This document shows, one piece after another, positions 36,500 to 45,260 of a stretch of DNA of 64,000 nt. The notes beneath the pieces were generated by a model, which saw only the letters and a program-made list of their open reading frames with translations, was not told the DNA's origin and searched no databases. The translations under genes were made by a program, and so were the position numbers. Position 1 is the first letter of the stretch, and every line of letters starts with the position of its first letter. The stretch covers positions 5,518,001-5,582,000 of the forward strand of contig JBANDB010000004.1 of the NCBI GenBank assembly GCA_037576215.1, written 5' to 3'. The DNA is from Armillaria gallica. Lineage: Eukaryota > Basidiomycota > Agaricomycetes > Agaricales > Physalacriaceae.

Positions 36500-37863
36500 A
36501 TGCTGGAAGACCAGAACCTTAACGATGTCGCTGCACTTGCTAAAAAGTGCGAAGACCTTATTAAAGGCTGTGTCGAGGGGACCGTCAATGTCGAAGACTT
36601 TGCCAACAAACTTCGAGAGCTGGGAATCACTCCCGAAGTTGCCGACGACTATATCAGGCAGCTGCAGCAGCGTCTCCGGCAGTCTGGCCCACGACAACCT
36701 GGCAATGGATGGGTTGATGATGACGATGAAGATGGGGATGGGGAACGAGAGATCACACCAGAGGGACTTACAGCAGAGGAACTTCTGGAGTTTAGGAAGG
36801 CTCGAGAGGAGAGGTCGGCAGCAGCAGCCAAAGAACGAGAGGACACCAGGGCCAAGGCAGTGGAGGAAGCTGCTTGGGCAAATCTTCAAGCAAAAGTTCG
36901 CATGCTCAAGGGAGATGGAGCAGCCGCCAAGCCCAGTATGGATCCTGCAAGCCTGTTGGCGAGTCTTCTCAGGCTCGATGCAACACTTGCCTCAAAACCA
37001 GCTTCAATCTCCTCAACCGTTCTCTCACAAGCTCCACATATTGCTGCTCTCGTCTCCTCTGGCATCTCTGATCCCCATATCGCTGAAACCTTCCGTCTCA
37101 GGCAGCTCTTTGCTGCTGAGAAATCCTTTGACGGCCTCATTGCATTTCTTCAATCTCTTCCCCTCAAGGAACCTATTGTGTGCCCATTCTGGCGCCTCAT
37201 TATTCAAGATCACTACATTGACTTCACGAAGCTTTTCGCATCCATGGACCATGGCTATGACCACATGAGGATGCTAAGGAGCTTTTCGCAGGCTTTGCAA
37301 TCATCAAAAGGGACACCTCCTCAGCAAAACAGCCTGTCATATCTGAGGCTGACTGGTATCGCGTTTTTGATGCCTGGGCAAAGGGGGTTGTCTCCCTCTA
37401 CCCGCACCGTGAGATGGAGCTCACATCTTATTGAGAAACTGTTGTTGAGTTGTTCAGGGCTGTTCCTCATGATCCTGGAGTTGCCATTCGTTTCAACGAA
37501 GATATTCGATCTCGGTATGCGAAGCATCCTTTCAGGATGGATCTCAAAAGTGAGGTCCAGATTCCTTTGTTGTCTCAGGTCTTCTGCCCGGAGATTGTCC
37601 ATCAAAGTGCGAAGCGCCCATCTTCTGCATCATTGCCCAATCCCAAACGTGCTTCAATTCCTTGCAAGAACTGGAACCTGGGCTATTGCTTGGTGGAGCC
37701 GTGTGCGAATCATCGTCGCCATGGTACCTGTAGTGAATGCGGGGCCAACCACAGAGCAAAAGACAATGCTGAGTGCACCATCCTCCTCCAAGCCCGTCAC
37801 CATGCAAGGTTTGGAAGAGGAGCAGGTAGCAGTGAGGGTAACAGCAGCAGCGGCAGGGCCTAA
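36500..37863 (+). pseudogene. Ngaro-like gag protein, frameshifted
   Basis: The first frame starts at 36500 with MLEDQNLNDVAALAKKCEDL, a coiled-coil/acidic domain (DDDDEDGDGE) and a conserved helical region to about 37268. Homology then moves to the frame of 37450-37863, which ends with a Cys/His cluster (CKNWNLGYC, EPCANHRRHGTCSECGANH), a zinc-finger type seen at the end of gag in fungal YR retrotransposons. The frame switch near 37270-37440, and a stop before FRAVPHDPG, make it non-functional. It precedes the RT ORF directly. Confidence 0.65.
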
Positions 37864-37879
37864 GTCATTGGTGGGATCA

Positions 37880-38421
37880 AAGCACAAGCGGGAAGATCAG
37901 GCAGCAGGTCCCCGCTTTAAGTGTGGTTATATATGGTCTGATCCTTCCTCATCTCCATCTGTACATTTGATATCACCAGTGGCAACTTCTACTGAGTTTG
38001 CACAACCTCTTCCCTCACCTCCTGAGCATTTGCTCAGTGATCCGCAACTGCAAGCTACTCTTGTGGCTCTTGAAAAATATATACATGTGGATACTCCCTT
38101 CAACGTTGACCGCCTTGAGACCATTCTCTCCCTTCATCCCAATAAACCTTTTGTGGATTCTGTTATCAGAGGCTTATGAGATGGTTTTTGGCCTCTTGAC
38201 ATTGGTGAATGGGAGGATTCTTGCAAAGACAAATCCAAGAATTACATCACAGATCCGTCTGACTTGGCAGAGCTCCGTGCTTTCAGGGACTGAGAAGTTG
38301 CAGCAGGTCGCTGGTCTCCAGCCTTGCCACCAGACTTTCAGCTCCTTCCAGGAATGAAGGTCTCGCCAATGTTTGTTGTCTGGCAGGAGGGAAAGTCTCG
38401 TGTTGTCACTGATCACACCGC
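37880..38421 (+). pseudogene. RT ORF, N-terminal part
   Basis: The frame PRFKCGYIWSD... through ALEKYIHVDTPFN and LHPNKPFVDSVIRGL reaches a TGA, then continues in frame (DGFWPLDIGEWED, GMKVSPMFVVWQEGKSRVV) to TDHTA at 38421, where the nested LTR element begins. The same codon context resumes at 39794. This is the linker and fingers region of a DIRS/Ngaro RT. Confidence 0.65.
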
Positions 38422-39789
38422 TGATACGCCAGCTACGCGTTCACACCTAGATTTTGCGATTTTATAATAATACTATTGCATATCTATCTTACATTAGTGA
38501 TACTTAGAGGACTATAGCTGAGGCTTCGAGCTGATAGTTAGACTAGTATGCGACTAGTAGAGCCAGGACTTAGATACGATACCACTAGTGGGTTAAATCT
38601 ACCAGCCGGCCATACTAGTGACTTGAATGCTAACAGGGCCAAGTGAATACGGCCACTAGTGGACAAGTAATGCGACTAGCACACCAAACAAGAAGCAGAG
38701 GACACAAATCTTGTAACGTTTGGTCACTAGCGAGTCGATCTGGGCATGAACACCTAAGTCAGGTTAACTAGTCACGTGGCAATCTCGAAACAGAACTTAG
38801 AAATGAATTAGCAACGGGTTAACCTTGCGGCAGATCCGACGAGTGCGATACAGATCCATTGCGATCGGTGCTAGTATAGCCGGGCTGCACCTTCGATCAC
38901 GATCGACAGCTGTTACAGGCACGCTCGCCTGGCTAGTCATTTATCCTTGGCACTAGTGGAGCGTTGCTGGGCCCAGGACATGGAATACAACCGCTAGCGG
39001 AGCTCCTAGGCTCACTAGTCAGCAAGCGACCGTTTCTAGACCGACTATTGCATGATTATTCACCATTATTCGTGACTAGCCAAGAAATCCTTATCAATAA
39101 TACCCCTCTAGTCAGTTATTTATATCTCGATTGTACCTTGTTTGTCAGTATATAAATAGTAGAATAGGCGCACGCATGGCTAAGGCAAGCCATCCCCGCA
39201 ATTGTGACCTACTAGTCAGTATCTAGTGCCCCAATTAAAGGCTTTTGTGCTTAACCTCGACGAAGCGGCTACTAGTCGCTAAGTTACCCATAGCATTGAG
39301 TGAATAGAAGTGTCTTAGAGTAATCTTTTGTGTCCTGCAAAGGCCAAGAGTGTTTCGAAGTTAGTTCAAGCAAGTTCTCGAAGTTTAAAGTATTATTCTT
39401 AGGCCAAGAGCACCACTAGTCTGCCTAGAAAGCGACTAGTCAAGTGTTTATTCACTTGTAAGACATTACAGGGCCAAGAGAGCCACTAGTTCAAAGCAGT
39501 CCCAGTCAGAGCGAGCACAGTAGCTCAAGTCGAGTCACTATTCATCCAATTGTGTCTTACAAACCCCACTAGTGCGAGTAGTACACTTGTATAGCTCACT
39601 AGTAACGAAATAAAATGTCTTTAAACAACTTTCCTTGATTATTGAAGTCTGCAGAGTGCTTCTATCGTACTCGAAACGCCCAAATTCAATACATTGGTGA
39701 TAAGTGTAGAGTTAGTGATTGGTTTAGTGTTGTTGGTGTTCATTGCCAGCCTCTAGTCCATTTGCCACTCGCCGTTGCCGAGCACATCA
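38422..39789. mobile_element. Nested 1.37-kb LTR-like element rich in ACTAGT
   Basis: Interrupts the RT frame between TDHTA and SGLNAG. Ends are TGAT...ATCA and it is flanked by CCGC on both sides (38418-38421 and 39790-39793); removing element and one CCGC restores the RT frame exactly. It carries no ORF of note, a TATA-like TATAAATAG at 39151, and ACTAGT 15 times by my count. Both ends resemble 53874 and 57482 in the right half, so it belongs to a family. It is best read as a solo LTR or short non-autonomous LTR element. It is CpG-richer than its host, hence probably younger. Confidence 0.7.
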
Positions 39790-39793
39790 CCGC

Positions 39794-41018
39794 TTCTGGG
39801 CTCAATGCAGGGATTCCTCTAGAGGACGCTCATGTCAAGTATGACAATATGCATCCTTTCGGAGAAGCACTTCACAGTGCGTGGCAATGCTATCCAGATG
39901 CTGACTTTGTGCTGTACAAGAGCGACATTGCTAAGGCCTTTTTAAACCTGCCTGCTCATCCACTGTGGCAAATCCGTCAAGTTGTCCTTGTCAATGGATG
40001 TTACCATATTGTACGATGCCTAGTCTTTGGTAATTGAGCTTCACCACGCATATGGTGCTCCCTTTCAGGCCTCCTTTGCTGGATTGGGATTCATAAATTG
40101 AATATTCCAGACCTCCATGTGTATATGGATGACTTTTTTGGTTGGGACTTTGCCAACAATCTCATCCTCTTTTGAGGCCTTCACCGTCCAGCACGACAAG
40201 TGCAGCTGCTCATTTTCTGGGACTTCATTTCGTGTCCCTTTGATGACCCCAAACAGTTACATGGACAAACGCTAAAGATCATCAGATTCTGGGTTGATGT
40301 GAACAGGGGAAGTATCTCCTTAGATCGCACATCCATTGACGGTGTCATTTTGGACATCACTTCATTCCTGGAGACACCTGGCTGAGCGCCCATCTTACTA
40401 AAATGGCAGCGTATGGCAGGGTACCTTAATTGGACTCTGAATGTCTTCTCTTGGGGCTGTCCTGCTTTATCTGAGCTGTACAGAAAGATGGGTGGCAAGT
40501 CTTTCAGATTCACGAAGATCTTCATCAATGTTGCAGTATGTGATGACCTCACCTGGTTGTTGACCACATTGGCTGATGCCATTGGTGTGCACTTTGTGGA
40601 CTCTACTCATTGGCTTGATAGCCAAGCTGATATGATTATCTGGACCGATGCCACCTTATGGCTTGGGCTGGCCTTCGTGTTTGCTGGGAATGGATATGTA
40701 TACCAACTTTGTCCTCCTCCCCCCGGCTCAGTTGTTGACATCTTCTTCCTTGAACTGATCGCAATCCTATCAGCGATTCACTTTGTGGCCTCTCTTCCTC
40801 ACCCACCTCGACATCTACTCTTGTTCATGGATAGCCTTGATTCCGTTGCAGCCTTCAACTTGTTGGGGGTAGCGCAAGCAATGCATGATGCACCCCTCCA
40901 AGGTGTTGCCTCCATTATTCTCAAGTCAGGCATGGATATTTGCATCCGCCATATCGAAGGCAAGAATAACATTTGTGCTGACCTTCTCTCTCATCTCCTT
41001 TTTGAGGAGTACCACTAA
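39794..41018 (+). pseudogene. RT and RNase H of the Ngaro-like element
   Basis: RT motifs in order: SGLNAGIPLEDAHVKYDNMH, SDIAKAFLNLPAHPLW, VVLVNGCYHIVRCLVFGN, a TGA (from CGA), ASPRIWCSL, and VYMDDFFGW, the YMDD catalytic box near 40120. The RNase H domain follows: IIWTDATLWLGLAFVF (catalytic Asp), FLELIAILSAIHF (Glu), LFMDSLDSVAAFNLL (Asp), IRHIEGKNNICADLLSH. At least three in-frame stops lie between blocks. Domain order is that of DIRS/Ngaro pol. Confidence 0.8.
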
Positions 41019-41077
41019 AAATTCCTGGCTGACCGTGTCCGCACATTCTCACCACCAAGAGATCTTCTGCCAGCGCG

Positions 41078-42085
41078 ATGGAGGGAGTGCTTTTAGCTGC
41101 CCTGGGTGAGTGCACTTCTCATACCGCTTGCCCAGTTGACTCTTTGTCCCATATCGATGACTGTGCACTATTTCTCCAACTCCATGCTCTGGAGCTTGCA
41201 TCAGTTAAAGGCTATTCAACTGGGGTGAGAGACTATGTCCAGTTTTGTGTCAGACACCACCTTCCCCTTGATCCAACACCTATGACCCTCAGCCAATACA
41301 TTGCTTATACTTCACAGTTCATTGCTTCTGGCCCCAAATATCTCACAGGTGTTCAGCACTTCCTCCATGATCTTTATCCTGATTTTGATCTCAACCGACA
41401 ATCTCCTCTGGTTCAATCTACCATTCATGGATCCAAGAAGATTTGTGCTGATCCCATTCAAAGAAAGCTGCCTTTCTGTTGTTCCCACCTGGCCACCTTT
41501 CAGCTATTGGCTCAAATGTTGGGATCATATGATGATCTCCTCTTTGTAACTATCCTATCTTGTTGCTTCTATGCTTGTCACCATTCCGGAGAGCTGATCT
41601 GGAGTAACGACAAGCAGCTTCAAGATTACCGCAAGCTCATCAAATGCTCCTCAGTGGTTTTCTCTGAGGGATGAGTCCAATATCACCTACCTTACCACAA
41701 AACTGACCCATTCTATCATGGTTCAGACATCCTATTCACATGGCAGGATATTGCTGATCCTGTTAACCTCCTCCATGATTACATTACTAAGCATGATGCT
41801 TGCCATGGCCCTCGTTCATCACTATTTCTTTGTGAGGATGGCTCCATCCCAACTCACACTTGGTTTGACAAGAGGTTCTTCAAACTGATGGAAAGAGACT
41901 TTGGGGGACGCTCCCTCTATGCAGGCGGCACCACGTTCTATGCTTCCCTTGGACTATTGGAGTCTGTGATCTAGGCACTAGGCCATTGGTCATCAAAAGC
42001 CTGGACTCTGTATGTTCGTGAGCACCTGGCACTTCATGCGGAATTACAAATGGCATCACTGCGCCATAACCGTCTTCTTTTCTAA
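41078..42085 (+). pseudogene. Tyrosine recombinase of the Ngaro-like element
   Basis: Open from 41078 to a TGA at 41672, then homologous through a TAG near 41972 to about 42085. N-terminal SAM-like helices (LELASVKGYSTGVRDYVQFC) lead to the catalytic domain. The first catalytic Arg lies where CHHSGELIW now stands (His in place of Arg), the H-x-x-R box reads GRSLYAGGTTFYASLG (Arg lost to Tyr), and the Tyr nucleophile remains in HWSSKAWTLYVREH. The changes at the Arg codons are the kind made by CpG transitions. So the enzyme type is clear but this copy is catalytically dead. Confidence 0.8.
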
Positions 42086-42166
42086 CATCTCTCATGGTCT
42101 GCTCATCATCCTTGTACCACCTCTCTGCCTCCCACACACATCATATTCAGCCATCTTCTCTCTATA

Positions 42167-42249
42167 GGCTATTGCACCCCACAATGTATGTGATGGGAGC
42201 TTGTTTTTCAAGCTCCCGATTTACACTATTCTTGCAAAAAAGGCAGAGG
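42167..42249 (+). repeat. Split direct repeat B1
   Basis: 83 bp, matching B2 (42795-42877) with few substitutions. Contains a near-perfect hairpin GGGAGCTTG-TTTTT-CAAGCTCCC at 42195-42217. It abuts A2 directly at GCAGAGG|TCATCG. Confidence 0.85.
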
Positions 42250-42737
42250 TCATCGTAAACATGGGTTCCAAGGGTAAGGAGCATTTTTGTAGGCCTCTGC
42301 AGCGTCATCAATGCTCATTGGCACTGCCACGTCTTGCCAGGCTCCACCTAGAAGTGCTGCTTCATTCCAGGGAATGGGGCTGCTGTCCTGTCTCATCTTT
42401 CAGTGCCGGATTTCTGGCAGAGGCTGAAATTTTGAGAGACATCAGGGCAGTTGTCTTACTTCTCTCCATCCTTCGCGCTGCGATCCAAGGTGAGCAGAGC
42501 ATCACTCGCTTGCCCATTCACATGCTTATACAAGGTTTCTCCAATGCCAGGCTGCACAGGCTTTGCCTATTTATCTATTTTATGAGCTTTTAATCATATC
42601 TTGTGTGTCTGGTGAGGCTTTGCCTCTACTCTCATCTTTTCATAGGTTAACATCAAGTGTAAATTGTTTTACCATAGTCTCTCAGTCCATTAATCCTTGG
42701 AGCCAGAAAACCACTTCATCATCCATTTTTTTGTTGC
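42250..42737 (+). repeat. Split direct repeat A2, with intron-like blocks
   Basis: Matches A1 but is longer by a 61-bp block at 42490-42550 (GTGAGC...GCCAG) and a 51-bp block at 42612-42662 that starts GTGAGG. The first has exact GT-AG ends relative to A1. Confidence 0.85.
42490..42550 (+). other. Probable spliceosomal intron in A2
   Basis: A2 reads CCAAG|GTGAGC...AATGCCAG|GCTGCAC whereas A1 reads CCAAG|GCTGCAC. The difference is a clean removal with canonical donor and acceptor. This indicates that A1 was copied from spliced RNA. Confidence 0.7.
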
Positions 42738-42794
42738 CCGCCCTCCTCACCCTTTATTACATTTCACGTATTGTACCTGTACTGTATGTACGTA

Positions 42795-42877
42795 GGCTAT
42801 CACACCCCGCAATGTATGTGATGGGAGCTTGTTTTTCAAGCTCCTGATTTGCGCTATTCTTGCGAAAAAGGCAGAGG
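42795..42877 (+). repeat. Split direct repeat B2, element end
   Basis: Ends GCAGAGG at 42877; the next bases CACTGATGG are host MFS sequence. The hairpin at 42823-42844 equals that in B1 with one arm mismatch. Confidence 0.85.
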
Positions 42878-43270
42878 CACTGATGGAATTGGCTGTATGT
42901 AAATATCAACTTACTTTTTCTGCATTGAATCATGTTGATCCAGATGCACATGTCTATGCCCTTTACAATTTGGCATATGGGATCGGATCATTAGGTCTGT
43001 TAAGTATTCTCTATCTATGTATGAATCCCTTTCACTCACAGCTTATGTAGTTGGCCCTGTTGTGGGTGGCCAGGTTGGTACACGAATCTTTGTGGGGCAA
43101 CGATTTGGTAATGTCCCCTCCTCTCTAGATGTACAATTCTATCGCCAAAGGATGGATGGCAATCTGCTTTACAGTTGTGGGGTTACTTGTCTTTTGTGTG
43201 GTTGCAACATTCTTCTTTATTGGAGAGAAGCCCGTCAGGAGAAGCCTCTTGCAGCGCATCAGATGTCGAT
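42878..43270 (+). pseudogene. MFS transporter copy 3, 3' part
   Basis: Continues copy 3 after the insertion: DGIGC-equivalent codons, DAHVYALYNLAYGIGSLG, VGPVVGGQ and a last exon with MYNSIAKGWMAICFTVVGLL and FFIGEKPVRRSLLQRIRCR. Relative to copy 2 most CpG dinucleotides are TpG or CpA. Confidence 0.7.
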
Positions 43271-43429
43271 CAGTACAGATTTCGTTCCAATACATATGGA
43301 AGACACTAGAAATCACCCACTAATCCTACTCTCCATACTTCTAAAGTCTGAAATGATGATTGATATGTATTTGGAACTTCAATTATGGTGTGTAGATGTG
43401 GGACAAGCTACGTCCTGCTTCAGTTCAGT

Positions 43430-43576
43430 AGTGTTCTCGATCCTACCAATCGCCTGAAGATTAGTGGGATCCACGATGTGGCATACAAAGAAAGGAACTT
43501 ACAGCTATCGATCAGCAGTGAGGACCGGCTAGCTCTTGGTAATCTGATGCAGACAGGGCAGCAAGACCTCCACTGA
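43430..43576 (+). other. Orphan conserved exon, copy c
   Basis: VLDPTNRLKISGIHDVAYKE and onward, ending QDLH and a stop. Protein similarity to the 9.75-kb copy is clear. It keeps its relative position between the MFS and kinase genes, as in the left copy of the duplication. Confidence 0.45.
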
Positions 43577-43790
43577 GATATGTCTGAGTGCCATTGAAAA
43601 AGGTGAGGAATGTGCTTTGCCTGCTAGAATTACTGCATCAAGTGGTGATTATGTGGAAAAACAGATTACACACCAGCACTGCACGAAGTTATGTCCAAAT
43701 TCCTCGTTGTCAGCCTCTTCCTGGATGCCAGGGCCTGCATATAATCATATTGACTACAGCTGCAAAGGAATGGGAATAGGGAACTACAAG

Positions 43791-44927
43791 TCAGGAGATA
43801 AACACTTCTTTTGCCCACTTCTTAACGTCATTCTCATGCTGACAACAGCATTTGATGATGCAGCTCACCATCTGAAAGGGATTTGGGTATGAATTGACAA
43901 ATTCCTTGGGCACATTGAGAAACACATGTCCAAAGTCAATGAAGACAACTTGATTTGATGTCAAAGGGGTGATCATGATATTCTCTGGTTTGAGATTGTG
44001 CAGGACGACACGATGATCATTGATTTTGTGTATACCTTGTATTGCCGGGACATACTGGAGGTTTTTGGATAAGGTGTAAGACTAGGGATGTTTAGAGAAG
44101 AACTTATGAGGTGTTTTAACTTTTTCAGTAACTCGCGTTATTGTTATGGCTCCAATGGTGCAGTCCTATGGGTGGGATACATGTCATGCAGTTCAGCAAG
44201 GATCTGGCCTTTGATGTATTTGAGCAGATTGACTCAGGTAGGTTCTCCATTGGGCAACATCAACTGCAGCAATCATCAGCGATACACCTCTAGTATACAA
44301 ATTCATTCAAAACGCACCATGTGTTTCCCATAAAATTAGGGTACAGTACATCCTTTGATGTCCTGGAGCGCATTATACATAAGCTCTTTGACACAGGCTA
44401 ATTGTCTGGGACATGAGTACTCGCTGAAAGGGTCTTGCCAGGTAGGCTGAGGAAACAGAAGGAGAGAAGCTTGGAACAGCTTGAGAACCAAGCATCCCCA
44501 AGACTCATCAGATTCATTCTTTCTCACATCTGCAACCCAAACCTGAGACAGTTGATCTGGTTCGCACCATATCGTGTTTTTCAAAACAAGCTGATAGTCG
44601 CCGCCTTAGAGAGCAAACAGGGGAAGCGAATGGAACAATTTGGGATTGGTGCTGGTAGCTTTGTGGGGTGCGATGGTAACGTCCAAGGAGAGTCTGGGGT
44701 GCAAGGGGTTTTTGAAAGCCAGCTGGTGGAAGAGCGTGAGTTAGTCACAATATTCTTGCACCTTCTTGGGATCAGAGATGTCAAATTCGTATGGGAATAA
44801 CGGGACATGGCCATGATGCCAGAACACATCAGATACATTGTCAGCCTCCATTGTGGGGGGAGGTTGAACAATTTACATTGGAATGTTTGGCTCCCCATTA
44901 GCGAGCCAAACATACCATTCTGGTCAT
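43791..44927 (-). pseudogene. Kinase-like gene, decayed duplicate
   Basis: Counterpart of 10056-11220. Exon 3 keeps NQVVFIDFGHVFLNVPKEFV but an extra T near 43810 shifts the C-terminus. Exon 2 has at least one CGG to TGA change in the stretch equivalent to NGEPTRVNLLEY, and further stops. In exon 1 QVWVADVRKNESDESWGC and SEYSCPRQLACVKEL remain. Differences are mainly C to T or G to A. The 5' palindrome (44885-44911) is kept. Confidence 0.75.
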
Positions 44928-45240
44928 CAACACCCATCATCTTTGCATTCCCTGGTCTCATTTTCTCACTGTCGATGTCTAGCATAGCAAGACGTCAGGC
45001 CCACCATGCTCCTTGGCTATGACTTTGTGCCTTGAGCTAGATCTCATGATGGGAAAAGTGCCCCTTTGGCAGTCTGGTGATCATGTTATGTTGATGTTTC
45101 ATCAAGCATGATGGTAAGCTCAAATCCTTTGCTGTTGTTTCTTTTTCTCAGTGTTGTATGTAGTTAACATCCCGCAAATTAGTGCGAGGACTTATGCTAA
45201 AGAGTTGGCGGAGGCAATTTAGCTTGGAAAAGAGTAGGGA
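44912..45240 (+). repeat. Module Y, copy 4 (fragment)
   Basis: Matches 11202-11520, ending within the ACTTATGCTAAAGAGTTGGC equivalent of the YARTYTEES region, just before the inverted LTR-like element at 45261. Confidence 0.5.
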
Positions 45241-45260
45241 TGGTCACCATACTGTTATGG

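Larger units (their letters stand above)
36096..42877 (+). mobile_element. Ngaro-like tyrosine-recombinase retrotransposon, with nested insert
   Basis: Structure is A1 - gag - RT/RNase H - YR - B1-A2-B2. A1 is 36096-36469, B1 42167-42249, A2 42250-42737 and B2 42795-42877. Such split direct repeats plus a tyrosine recombinase instead of an integrase are the hallmarks of Ngaro/PAT-type elements. Outer flanks read GTAC|...|CACTG, exactly the unbroken GTACCACTG at 8362-8370 in the paralogous MFS copy. Insertion was therefore precise, with no target-site duplication, as expected for recombinase-mediated integration. Removing the nested LTR element leaves about 5.4 kb. The ORFs contain several stops, mostly CGA to TGA or CAG to TAG, so this copy is dead. 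Confidence 0.85.

Noticed and set aside
36297..37268. 323-aa plus ORF overlapping gag
   Set aside because: It reads Ser/Leu-rich sequence in an alternative frame; the 36500 frame has the coherent acidic/helical gag pattern.
36096..42877. LTR retrotransposon interpretation of the 36-43 kb element
   Set aside because: There is no integrase, the terminal repeats are split (A1, B1-A2-B2), a tyrosine recombinase is present and the paralogous empty site shows no target duplication.
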